A DNA stretch of 64,000 bases from Andrena cerasifolii. Lineage: Eukaryota > Arthropoda > Insecta > Hymenoptera > Andrenidae. A program made the translations under genes and the position numbers. Positions 44,601-57,692 of this stretch are shown here, piece after piece. The notes under the pieces were generated by a model that was not told the origin of the DNA, did not search any database, and saw nothing but the letters and a program-made list of their open reading frames with translations. Numbering within the stretch: the first letter of the stretch is position 1; every line of letters starts with the position of its first letter. The stretch spans positions 21,605,001 to 21,669,000 of the forward strand of contig NC_135119.1 in NCBI RefSeq assembly GCF_050908995.1, in the 5' to 3' direction.

Positions 44601-46640
44601 ATTGAGAGTGGCTCCACAAACCGTAGAAAAAGCTGTTTCGTGTTACTTCCAGCCTTTTCCTAGACCGAGTACGTAGATCAAGATATAACGCTGAAGTTCA
44701 TATTTCTCTCGAAGAAAGAGCAACGGAACGCCGCGCAGAGATGCAGTATTCTGAGGACGCAATCTCTGCTCCATGAGTGTATAAAGTCAAAATGCCTGTA
44801 GCAATGTAACTTGATTTTCTGAGATGGCTTTCGTGCGTGGGGACGGGAAATTTAAATGGAAGGCGCGTCACCTCTCGTTCGCATTTGTCTTTTACTGCGA
44901 AAGCGTGTAGCTCTTTGCATATTTCTTGGCAGCCAGGCGATTGGCGAGCCGAGTTTCCCGGATTGCATTCTTTATCGGTACCCGAGCCGATTCTTCAGGT
45001 CTTATTTCAACTCGAGCACATATATTAGAGAATCGCGACGGAACTTTCTTAAGTGCGCACAAGACACGGGAGAAGGAACTTTCTGTTATCAGCCGTTTCG
45101 AGAAATCGTTTCGCGAGCCGACCAGCTTTACTCAAAACGAATGACACCTATACTTTAACATCACTTCTGTAATATGAAGTTGCGGTGACGAAATGCTGCG
45201 GAAGCACTCAGAAAAATTGTACGAACAGTGTTCTGCTTAGAAGGAAACAGTTCCCTCGGAACTGTGCTGCATTATCATTCAACGGGGCATCAGAAAATGA
45301 ATCTTTCAGTGACTTTTCACATTGAGGTGTACGAACGTGAACGGAAAGCTGCCTCGATAAAATCTCTTTAACGTCAAAGCAATTTATACAATGGCCTTGT
45401 TGCACTTCCAAGCATACACGTTTACGTACAGAGCTTTTGTACTCTCTGCTAGATTGCTTCAACTGGGAATCACTGATTTCACCTCTAACACCGGATTCAC
45501 GGGACAATTTTTCCGATTAACCTAACGTCAGCCATCCGTTCCTCTCATAGATACGTCTTGACTTAGAACCACGTATTTCCCCGCAGCAGATACGCAACGG
45601 GTACAGGGGGTAAATTCGAGAATCAAACGCCACGGAAAAGTGCAACCCCCTTTCGCCGCTGCTACTCGCAAACGGAAAGAGATAGACAGATGATTTATAT
45701 AGCCTTAGGTCGAGGAAGGAACTCCGCAACTAAAAACTATACGAACCTTTATTATCAGTTGAATCTGAGCGAGCTGGCATTCTGTGTATCGAAGCACTTC
45801 CTCCCGTGTCAAATTCTCTCCAGGCACGGACCTTTTAGCACACGTTGTCTGTTTAGTCCGAGCGGCCGCTTATTACGGATCATCGAGACTCCATCTATAG
45901 GTACGTTTGACCACAATAATGAAATTCCTCGAAAATGTGTGCCACGGACATGTTGAAAAATCCACGGGAATGCTTGTTGTGATAAAAGACACGCAATCGT
46001 TCCGTGCCAGACGATGGCGACACGAGAGCGTGGCCAGCGCGGGGCAAATGATAGGAAGCTAGGTTCATAGGACAGGTCCATAGCGTTACGGCGTTCTAGC
46101 ACCATGGTCATGAGAGACGCCCTGACAGTACCTTGTTACTGCCATGCTTCCTCGGCACAATATGCACTTTGTGCTTGCTAACGTGATTATGCTATTCGGC
46201 TGACGTAATACCAACATGCAGAGGCGACTTTAATACGCTAGACGTCTTGTCCGAGCGGGCCACGAAGGAGTAAGAAAAGAGGGAGAGCCTTTAAGTGGCG
46301 AAAGTATTCGATTTACCTGGGCGTGCTGGCTACTTCGCAGCGAAAGAGCACTCTATCGGTTGACGATTTTAAGGGAGCCGAAGGGTAGTTACTTTCGTAG
46401 TGGAAAGCAGTTTTTCAATTGGCAATTTCCAATCCGCAGAAACGTATATATTTCTATGTTTAGTTTCGGGAGGATCGTAAAATGAATAGAGGATCGTTAA
46501 CGGCAAACGCGAACTGGCAGTGTCCTCGCTTTGGAGCTGACTCAGTGTCGGTATTTGGATTTCAACAGACAATCTATATTTACAAAGCGCCACGGCTAAA
46601 GGGTGAATCTACACTGTTTTTAAGAGCTGCTACTTTTTGA

Positions 46641-46765
46641 CCCGGCTACCCGAAACAACTTCAAGCAATTGAATGTTTCATTGTCCGCGGTATTGTTTGA
46701 TATTGGCCAAAAATGATCGAACAATACCACATTCAATGGCTTGAAGTTGTGCCGGGCAACCGGGC
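46641..46765. repeat. Inverted repeat, foldback-like
   Basis: CCCGGCTACCCGAAACAACT at 46641 pairs with the inverse of the block ending at 46765 (ACTTCAAGC exact, flanks with a few mismatches). GGTATTGTT and AACAATACC form an inner pair. It is about 125 bp in all and probably an imperfect MITE remnant. Confidence 0.65.
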
Positions 46766-49700
46766 ACGCGACGTCAACAAGTAACAGCTCCCATGATCGG
46801 CTGAAATAAGATCCAATAGCTCATTTGAACATGAACCGTTCCCTAAACGCGGTCATGCGTCAATGATCTAACTGGCCACCCTCGCATAAAATTTTCACGA
46901 CCCTGTGCAGAGTTTGGGGAGGGTAAAGAATTTTATACCACCCGTGGTCAAACTTAATTAAAGGTAGCGCCCATGTCAAACAGCCTCGTTTTTCTACGAT
47001 GCTTCGCCTTATTGCTCTTTTTTTTTCGCCGAGGGTCCGTTTAATTTGTCCAACGTTACTACAGTTTTTTTGTACCGGGCAGAATTTGTGGTTTAGAGGG
47101 CTGGTGAAATTTGAATATAAATTAAAGTTGGCCAGGGGAACGAGGCACTCATATAACGCTGGTTCGATAAATAAATATGTAGTCGTTAGTGCGAAACCAG
47201 CGGCAATACATACGCCAACCACCATTCCTACAGATCGTTATTAAAGTTTTTTTTCAAAGGGGATGAACTGGCAGCCAAAGCTCTCGTTTGTGGTAGCTCT
47301 GATGAAATGAAATTTCAATACAAGGTTTATACATTTATCTCGATAAAATTTGGATATTTGTAATACACCGCAATATGTCTAAGCAAATGGAGCATATATG
47401 AAAATTTATCGAAATGGATATTTCTTTGTCGAGATTTTTTATTTTTTATTTAATTGGCCAGGGAAGAAGGTCTTTTATAAATTTGAATCGAGCTTCTGTA
47501 CGTTCAGCTGATGGAGTAGGAGGGGTAATAATATTAATTATTAAGCCCTTTGGAGTGTATATTTTGGGACGCTATTTCATGAATCATGTTGATTTAGAAT
47601 ATGAAGAACGCGAAAATATTGCTGGTTCATATTCGTCATCGCGGCAGGTTTATAAACTACGTGCCTCCAGCGTTTGTATTCTTCAAAAGGAGAGTTTACT
47701 CTCTTTTATTCCTCCCATTTCTTTCGGAATTTGATACGACTGAAACGTACGTATGTACACACGTCATCTCGAATGTTTTGAAATTCGGTGGGATTTGTCA
47801 ACATTGCGAAGTTATTCGTTATTCAAGCTTTATTCTGCATTTCGTTTTAGTTGTTAAGCTTAGAACAAACAAAAGTATAATTTAAATTGAAATCTGATAT
47901 CTCCTCAAGTTCAGTGAAGCTCGCGAGGATATCCAGATTTTTTCCAGGTTTTGAAGCACAGATCTATAAAAAAAGATCGATTTAACGAGTTTCGCGGTTT
48001 TTTCGCCATCAGTTTTCCACCCTTCATTGTGCCTGTATTTGCTTGGTGGAATCCTCTCGCTGAGGAACTCGGCGTTCGTTTGTATAAGACCACGCGTATG
48101 CATTTTATAAACGGAAAATTTTACCGCGTTGGATTGCATGTTATTTTTAATTTGTAAATATTCCGAGGGACAATCGACGCGAAGGCCGTGAAATGCACGT
48201 AAACGGACACGAAGTAAAATGCGATAAATCCCCATTTTTGCACGTTCCATTAAAACTCTGGCAAGAAAGATTCAATACAAATGATAATTATACATGAAAC
48301 GTGAAAATTCTGATTTCTAGCGATTTAACAGAAATTCCTGCAAACTCTTCTTACTCGAATTTAGTCCAAATTCTTTCACAGTGACTTAGAAATAACTGTG
48401 TATTCCTAAAGAAGTGAACACATGTGTTCTGCGTTGTAAATTCCTTCATTGATTACTACCTCTGGATTGGATTAGAAATTTGTTGAAATTCTACGGTGAA
48501 ATAAGACATTCGTCTCTTTATCAGTGTTTTCTTTTTGTCCGAACGATAAAACTTGGACGGTGTACAGTTCGTGTAGCACGTTTTGTCGCGAACTTATCGG
48601 TGGACGAACATTGCGCGCCTGCAAATTCTGCCAAATAATTTATATACGTGCCGAAAAGCGTTAACACGTAAAAGAGTCAAGAAGAGGTCTCGGAATGGGT
48701 ACACGTATCCTGTTGAGCCGCTGTACGTCAAAAGTTGGACGTTACGAGGATCAACGAGGAGTCGTGAAACAAGCTTCATAAATGGGGGATCCAATTAGAA
48801 TCCTATTACTTTTTCGAAACTTGCGACTTTTACGCGATTTCTTAGTTAGAAGACTTTGTCTTCGTGAGAAGCCTCATCCGATCTACTTTAACGCCAGAGT
48901 GGAGATCCTACAACCAGTGGAAATCTTCTCATAGAATAAGGACGAAAGTCTTAAGGTCGGAAGTTGATTAGATTATAGAATTTTCATGGAATAACAATAA
49001 TAATTGCAAGTAATAAAACTGGTCACGCATTTGGAGCATCAGTTCAACTGACACTTGTATCCAAGTTTGACGTAATTTTATCAAAATTCTATATTCCGAT
49101 TTGAAATATGGCAGGGCGGGGACAGTGGAACCGTTTTACCTCGTTTTCGTAGGAAAATATGGCAGTTCCGCGCTCAGCGAAGTTTGGTTGAAATATATTC
49201 TATTCCGATTTCGAGTATTTTAGAAAGCCGGCGGTATAATAAATGTACCGCTTGACCTTTATTTCACTCACACTTTGCATTGAATTCGGGCGACTTCGTG
49301 AAGTCAATTGGACACACCATGAATGTTCTGTGAAAAGCATTTCGCTTTTATATACTATATCACAGCGGACCCATTGTGAACAGTTAACTTTGGCTTGACG
49401 CGGGACTCCTTTATCCTGTAGATTTCGTTGCATATTACTAAAAGCGTTGCAATTTCAAAGTACTCCTCGCCAGAAAGTTATAGGTCCGCCTGATTTTTAT
49501 TTTCTTCCGAAAATTTGGATCGATGTAAATGCAACGCGTTACAATTTTAAGAGAATAAAATTGATGGGGGTACCTGTCCTTTGATTCGAACAGAAGGAGA
49601 ATGCTTTTTTTAGATGGAATTGTATGTGTTTAGAATTGTGTGTTTAGACTACAAATGTGAATTTATGTTCTTTGAAGAAAAGGACAGTATTGGAATTGGT

Positions 49701-52700
49701 ACTCATTAATTAGCATTCTTATTGGCACTCCGTGTATATTGTTGACCGCGGATAGTAATTCACACCGTTGTTTAATGCCCAAAGATCCGTTCGTTTAATT
49801 GAAATGCAAATTTCATATCCATTGCATTCGAAAAATTGCACGCGTACTCGAATGTACTGAAAGTTCGACCATGTGCCAATTATTTATAGCGGAGAAGATA
49901 CTTCTCTATCGACGGTGTTAAATCACGCGCACAAAGTAGCTGTAATTATTGTTTGCAAGGGAAGTGGATTCAGAACCGGAGCGACAAATTCGTCCTCAGT
50001 TTATCGAAGAATAACGAGCTTGAATAAATTGCAGAGAATTTGCTGTAACGGGGCACGTCAGAGTGCAAAATTGCGTTAAGCGAGTCTGAGACAGAAATTG
50101 AACGAGTGCCACGGAAAACATTTAATGCACTTGTAACGTACGATGTTGCCCGCAGAATGAATGGCTACGTATGTAGCTTTGCAAGCTTTAAGAAAAGAAC
50201 GGAAATAGGGAAAGAAATTAACAAGTAACATGCAGAAGTCGCAAGGGCAGAAACTTTGTTACCCTGAGAATAATATAGTTCGGAGCGAACGAATTCTTTT
50301 TATAAAATTCCAGTGTAGCAGTATATTTGCATTTCAGTGTAAGAGATCAACTTCATTTGCAAAAATACAGCCTGGAAAACAGTTCTACGCGGGTTCTCCG
50401 TGAATACTCGTGTTCTCGGTACTCGGCACACGCAAACTCCAAGCTTACGCACTTCTCTGCCCAATTTCACCCTGAGAATTTTTAGACAGCAAACCTATCT
50501 CGCGTCGACAGGATTACACTTGTTAATGTAACAGGGCAGAAGATGACTTCCCTAACAACAAATTCATTTAGCTTCGATTGCCCGTCTACGAGCGTTTCCT
50601 AACAAGATTTTGATGAAACGAGCCAAAGATATTGCTCCGTATCGCTGCCTTATTAATTTCCACTGGTTGCACCGTTCGTGGTTTCAACTGTTCTACAAAT
50701 CTCGGCCGACTGCAATCTCGGGCGCACGGGTGCAATAAGTCGCGGCGATTACGTTAATCTGGTAGAAGAACGCGTGCATTAATGTGCCAGCATTGTCGTT
50801 GTTCTTAACCGTACAATCTTTGCTCCGTGAGGGAATGGGCCCTCCGCCGTCATTGATTACGTTTCAGTTGCTGCGTCAACAGATTCTCTGATGAAAGCTT
50901 ACGGATCGGAATTTCGAATGGCACTCTCGCTGTTAATGGGTTTACTTGTCACTGTTATTCGCCGCTGTCCCCTTTCGCGTTCAAGCTGATCTGGCAGTTC
51001 TCTCTTAATTGCACCTAAACGTAGATAATGCTAATAGTCCCGTGTGAACGCTCTAATCCTAACGATCGTGCTTCAGCTCGGACGGTTTTAGAAAATCAAA
51101 CGTATACGAAGACTGTTATCGTTCCATAGAGTTCAAGGTTAAGGAATAATTAGCTAAGAATCTAAATCACGAATGATATCCACTTTGACAGTAATAGGAG
51201 AGTATGGTTGGACCAGGTACACTTTTTATAGTTAATGGAGAGGAGATAACCGAATGAAATATGGTTTATCACAGTGCAATTCTCAAGTCCACGAATATCA
51301 ATTTACACTTCGATACAAGGTTGGTGTTACATCACATTCACGCGAGGCTATTTTCGTGAGGTACCTGTACGATTTTATTTTATGGACACTCGTTGCGGTA
51401 TTGGAAAGCCAGCAAACAGTGTTGTCGATCCGAAAATAGTCTATCGAGGGGAAGCTCGGAACGGTAACAATGATACTCGGGCAGCCACCTGGTTCATTTT
51501 GAATCGTGGGTACATCAAACGTACACCGACTTCTCATTATGCCTGTATGCTTTCTCTAAATCCTAAGCAACCATTCAGAAGTTACCTTGACATTCTCTCT
51601 TTCTCATTTCAAAGCGAATTTGCTTAACTTTACTTTCCCTTGTCTCCAGCTTCGTGTCGGGTGAAAGAAGCTTGTCTGTACCATTTTACAAATTATAGTT
51701 AGAGATTAATTGGGTTCAATACCATTTCACTTGCAACAAGATCGAATTTGTACGCTCAGGAGAAAATAACACTTTCGTCAGGTGCCTAAACATCATAGAA
51801 CTCACCCGAGCGGCAGAGCATCCACTTGACGATCAATCGCGAAGGATTTACACGATGGTCCCCCGCAGTTCTGTACTTTAGCGCAAACGGTTACAGTGTT
51901 ACGAGTTCGACCTTGTTCCTCTTCAGTGACAGTAGCAATTGCTCTTGCACAGAACCCACGATCGAACGCGTTTACACTGTCATTTGATATCACCCTGTCG
52001 CGCTCAAACAGTCAGCGAGATCACAGGGATGCTTGCAGCCAGCGCAGCACGCCGTATGTGTGATTCCATCGTATGCTAATCTGCCGGCTATGAACATTCG
52101 AAGCTGTTAGTGGTAGACAGAAGTTCTTCAGATCGCAGGTTTCCTTATTGTCCCGCTACGTAAGCTCGTAAATGTCCAGAAATATCGAAGGTCCTTCCTC
52201 GGACAGGTAATTCACATCGCTTGGTTTCAAAGTGAATCTTCGATTCCACCGGAGTCGACAGCTCGAGCCTGGTTCCATAGCATGGCGAGGTGGCAAAGGA
52301 TTCGTGGGACTCTGGCGTTCGATGTTTCGACGAATCTAGATCACTGGTACGACGATCACACTCTGGCACTCCCTGAACGGCTTTGAAAACGTCTGTTCGT
52401 GTTACTAATCCTCCGCCACACTGCACATATCCACGTCCTCAGCGCAGCGCTCGACTCGGTGTCAACGAACGCGGGTAGGTCAGTTCTAGTCGGCGTTTGA
52501 ACGTTGACAGAGGATCGCAGGTGGTGTGCTAGATCAAAGGGCACCAATGGATTCTTCGATTTTTAGGGGCCTCAGCTTTTCAATTAATTCCACCGCGCGG
52601 CTCCCTCGACTTCTTATCTTGCGCCCGGGCACCCACTAAATCCATGATTCATTATCGAAGGACCAAACGGAAGAGTCAACTTCCGTTCCCTTTTGTTCCG

Positions 52701-54784
52701 GCTGAATTTCAATTCGAAAAAGTCTCTAGCTACGAGGCTCCATTGGTCTTCCTGTTATCTGTCATTGATTGATGCAAGCGAGCCGCAGGATGCTCGGTGC
52801 CCCTGTACGCTGAGCAAGGGGCAATGTTTGTCGCGGTCTGGTTGCGTTTCGGTAGGTGCGCGCTTTCCGAGAACTCGCGACGAAATGCCGTCGGTTTTCA
52901 CGGTGTGTGACGGTGGGGCGCGAGTCTTCGGCGGGCATATCCTCGTGGAAGGAGATCATCGTGGAACCTGCGCTCTCCGTGACCCTCGTGTTGTCGCGTG
53001 CTTCGGTTCGCGCGAACCAACACTCGTGATCCTTCACCCTGCTATTTTCTTATCCGTCCCCTATTCTACGCGCGCGAGACCTTCCGTTTCCCGGTGCCCG
53101 GTTTAGAAATAACGATCTATGAATCGCGCGCGCACATAGATCGTATTCACGCTGCTTGACGCATTGTGCGCTTCTTCAATGCACTGTTCAACGCAAAGAG
53201 TATGGAAATAGGGTTCCCTCGGCAAACGTCTATGACAAGTGACATTGCGTCGAAGAAAATCGTTGCTTTAGTTGGCGATGTTTTTTTTTAAAGATAGGAG
53301 TTTGATAAAAGCAATTTAGGTCCTCTCAGGTTAAATTGTTCGTTAAAATCTCGACGATTTTAAAAGTGAACGCGATTGGAAACTTTTGCTTCGTGCCGAA
53401 GTTATCGTGATTTTCTTCAAGTACATACATTTTCTTTATTTCTTGGCGAGTAAAAGAACTGTGCGCTATCAAGATTGCCCCCGGGCAGAACACGAAACAC
53501 AAGGCTTTCGTTTTCAGGCCGCTTTGCGAACAGTTTTCTTTGGGCGAGTCGTAAGTAGAAACTTCCACTATGTGGTCAGACGTAGATGCATGTTTCTGCT
53601 GTGAGCACGTTTAATTTAATCTACTGTTTATATTGGATGGCAAATATGCCACCGGTAAATAGTTTATTATTTGGAACATTTGTTAATAGGAGAATAATGC
53701 AAGGATTATTGAAATGGTAAAATATGTACGAAACACACAGCTGTAGGAGGAACGGGGATACGGAGGCAACTCGAGTTTCCAACTTTTCCAATTTACATCA
53801 CTCCGATTCTCCGGGGCTCATGCGTAATGAAGCTGACAATTACCATTGATTGTAAAGGTGTTTCATTAGTTTCCTTCATCGCATGTTAAGAGCCCATGCT
53901 CTGCATAATGCATCATTTGACAAAGTTAATGATTAGACGTGCAGTTTTATAGCGGGTCGGGAATTTATTATAGGTTTCCTAAGTTATTGTTTTCCAATGC
54001 TATCGATAAGTCCATTTAACTCGGTAAACGAATAGCTTCTCTATATCAGAGAGCGAATGTACAATTATTGTTGTTTCGCGGTATTGATCGGGGAATAGTT
54101 TTAATTGCTGCCTGTCAATTTCGAGTCTTCAGAAGAATTCTATTCATCCGGATTTGAACGTTGGGTTAGTGGAAGATGTACGCGAAACAGCATTCGATTT
54201 AAATCGCAATGGGACTTTATAAACTGTAATTGGCGTAATAACAGTAAAGCATTAATTATTGGAAATTCATTTCCACACGGATTCCTAACGTTATCAAATG
54301 CGAATGATTTCAATGATTTCATTCATAATGGTAAAATCAAATAAGTTCACGCTCTGTGCCTTGCACCTATTTGTTTGTTAAAATTACTCCTGTGAATAAA
54401 ATGAGAAATATTTTTATAACAGCAAAAGATATCAAATCACTGCTTTCGGAACGAAATCATGTTCAGTATTTCGAGCTGTATATAAAATTCCATTTAGCGT
54501 TCTGCTTTTACGAGGCTCGCTAACAATATACCACGCAGCATGAAGATTCGAAGGATTTAAGACAGATTTAGGGAAAACAAAGTTTTCGAGCCTTCAAATT
54601 CTCCACCGAATTATTCCCTATTTTCTAATAAAATTAGTTGAGACACCGCCTCGTTTCGTCATTTTCTTCATAATTGTCACTAATTGAAAACAGGTGGGCG
54701 ACTTTTTCTTCTGTAAACAGAGATTGCTTGTCCTAAAGAGCTGGAGCTAAATTACTTGTGGATGTCAGTAGCAGACATGTTCTT

Positions 54785-55000
54785 CTACTTGGCTCTCAGA
54801 TGGCGAAGTTGGTCCTCGGTACACGCTATAACACGATTTTCCCATAAATAACACATTGTCCGAGGAACAAAGGGCACTTTTTTATAGAGGTGCATTTGAT
54901 CGTACCCAATGTTCACGAACTCACGATCTTTAGCCGTAGCTTCTGGGTTCTTATAACATTCCATTGTCTGCGAGCAGGATCCTGAAGAAGCATTATCCAT
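54785..55000 (-). other. Unrecognised exon-like frame
   Basis: The 71-codon frame ends ...WENRVIACTEDQLRHLRAK and includes MECYKNPEATAKDREFVNIGYDQ in two overlapping pieces. Its composition is protein-like and an acceptor-like CTTCTTCAG|GATCC lies near its start at about 54975. I could not connect it to other exons or name a family. Confidence 0.2.
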
Positions 55001-56375
55001 CGCACCAATACGTCCATTTCTATTATGTTCAGTTTTCAGCTATTCTACGTGCAGCGCTGAAATGTCTGAGGTTAATTCGAAATCTCTGTCACGGTGAGAA
55101 TGCGTTTCCTTCGATACGATTGTCCCCTTTGTTTCCGCTTGGAATGCAGCGCTTATGGTACTGCTTTTCCAACAATATACTATCTCTCAGTGTACTATTT
55201 ACTACTTCGTCCATCCCCGTAGTACACGTTTCAGCCACCGCAGGCATAGAATACAAATAGAGACAGTGTACGATGCGTATGATTTCTTACATGTTGCTCT
55301 ATTCCTCGATAATGGCCCCTATTGTTATATTCTTGGACATGAATCTGCGCAGAAAAGTTTTGCTTCGGGATGTTGGTCTTGTTGTACTTTAAACTACAGC
55401 TTGCTAATGGGTGTTCGCTGCTTCGTACTTTTAGGGAAGTTCGAGGAGTTACAGCACCACAGAGAAGTCAGCACTGACGTCTGTCAATATTGATTTCTCA
55501 ATTCTAAGCTGTGGAATTAATTTGGGAGTTCGTGGAGATCGTTGCCGAATCGCTCAGTAAATAATCCTCTTCCTAATCGAAAATACGATTCTCACTAGGC
55601 GGTAAAACAATCCACCAGGTGGATTGATCGATTGTACGTTTGAATGTTTTGCGAAATTTTGCTGCAGTCAAATATTATTTCCGCTAACAGGTGGGGAATC
55701 AACGGTGAAGCCACGCCACGATACTGATAGAAAATCGATAGCACGTATGTGCCAATCAGGAGGCAAACATTTGTGTTGAAAATTCAAGCAACGTTCACAG
55801 CAGCAACATAGTATCTTTCAAAATGCATATCGAATATTACACACACGCAACGAATCGAATTCGTGGAATGCATAAAGCGGGACTAGCCCTGTGGATGCTT
55901 TGATAAACTCCAAAATGTTCTAAATAGGTGAAGCTTCTATTCCAAAGCTTTCCTTTAGGAACCGACAGCCTTAAGATTCCTCTCTGTGAATTCAATGTAA
56001 TGTTCCCTTGGCTTAATAGATCCGTATGGCTTATTCTACACAGCATGAAGCTGAAATTCGATTACGTGGCTCAAAGTGGAGTCGGACTGAAAAATAATGT
56101 TGCAAATTCAATTTGATACTTTATGAATGAAAACTTGTAAAAAGTTATCTTCGAAATATGAAATATTTCACATTTTCAATTTTAATAATCGTCTAGTGAA
56201 TGATCAATATAGCTTCTTCTGATAGACTTCTCTTTTCCAAATAGTACACATCAAAAGCTTGAAAAATTCAGTAAAAGAGTATACAAGCATCGCTAAACAA
56301 TCAAGTAAACAAGTTAATAGTTGCCACACGAGATTCATGCATAATCATATGCATCGTATCATTCGCCTTTCTGCC

Positions 56376-56577
56376 TGGCTACGGATCATACGTGCATCTG
56401 GCAGTTCTGGCACCATGCTCCAAGTACGTATTTACAAATGGCACGAAGGGTGTGCCCGACCCACTAAATTTCGCATTGCCACACGTTACTGTAGATCCAA
56501 CAACGTCCACACTCGGAGAGTCTGCCAGGAGGTACTATCGGCTGTTATCGTTATCGAGTGAATGCTGTTTATCGTAG
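56376..56577 (+). other. Unrecognised exon-like frame
   Basis: In one plus frame this reads LPGYGSYVHLAVLAPCSKYV and later GVPDPLNFALPHVTVDPTTS, ending at a TAG at 56577. The composition resembles a folded protein more than chance, but there is no clear splice acceptor and another frame is open over the same bases. It may be a fragment of a pseudogene. Confidence 0.2.
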
Positions 56578-57593
56578 AAAGTAGGTGATTCAGAAGGTCT
56601 CGACTGTTTTGCAATCTGAAGTTCACAATCGCATATCTGAAACACGAAATGCCATTCGATCAATACACGAGCATTTCACACCTTCTCGTTCCAAAGTAAT
56701 AAGAAAAAAAACATCGAATAAGGTGCTGAGGGCCTAATCGGATTCCCGTTTCGACACTTCGAGGCATTATTCAATTAGCGCGGCGGGGTATCCTCCGTGT
56801 CGGAATGAAACGCATCCAAGGGATATTACCCGTTGCGAAAATCTAGGAAAGACTCGGGAGAGTCTGAAACGAACACCATTCACGATTGCCCTGAATCCCG
56901 TGTGCTTTTTCCTTCCTCCAAAGCACCCTTGCGGACGCCAGATTCGTTGCGAAGACGCTCCATTGCGCAGAGATTGGATCACGCTTTTCCACACCTGTGA
57001 TTCTCGGTGTCTGCCCGGGAAGCGATAACTAACGAAACTTGCCCAGTGCCTTCGCGGATATTCGCAAGGAAGCTTGCTCCTTTGCCAAGCGTTCCATATA
57101 GAGATATGTCGTGGCAAATTGCCATTATATGACCACCGTGCCTATCATCATTTAGTCGACGATCATGCATCTAAGAATCTAAGCGATCGCCTGGGTTGCA
57201 CTAGCCTCGACCCGCCATTAAATGGGAGAAGGTATCATTAACGAATCATCGAGCAGGCACCGTCTTCCCCAGTGGAAAACGTTGTTTGGAGCTCGCCAGG
57301 CAGCTCCCCCCGATCTTGGACTGGTTGAAGTCAATTTCACGTCCTCGCGACATGACGTGGTCGAACCCGAAGGATACCACGGGTATCGCGACGCTGGTTG
57401 GAGCTCGCTGCGTGCACACACGTATATCCGGAAAGAAGGAAACGCTGTTTCCCATGGGCAGAGCACACCGCGTTACAGGCGTGTCACGCAGAATGCCGGC
57501 CGATTCTCTTCAGCGGCCTTGTCAACGTCGCCTCCCGAGTAAGGCTCAAGCTTAAGCAAACCCAGAAGACGAGGAGGGGCACGTGGACGCCCG

Positions 57594-57600
57594 TATATAG
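57594..57600 (+). promoter_or_regulatory. TATA box of the Gly/Tyr-rich gene
   Basis: TATATAG lies 93 bases before the ATG at 57693. That is the spacing expected for a start site near 57625-57632 and a leader of about 65 bases. Confidence 0.5.
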
Positions 57601-57692
57601 AGGTTTGAAAACCGTGTTGCTCGCCCAGAGCACCTCCGTGCCCACCGATAAACGTGTTTTCGTGCGAAATTACGCTAGTGCAGCCGAGAAAA

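Larger units (their letters stand above)
44600..57590. other. 13-kb gene-poor region
   Basis: No gene could be assembled. The region holds an inverted repeat at 46641-46765 and two slightly exon-like frames listed separately. Other open frames (for example 47414-47734 plus, 52145-52426 minus, 52693-53106 plus) lack domains, signal peptides or splice context. It may contain regulatory DNA for Lkr and the Gly-rich gene, which would not be recognisable by eye. Confidence 0.4.
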
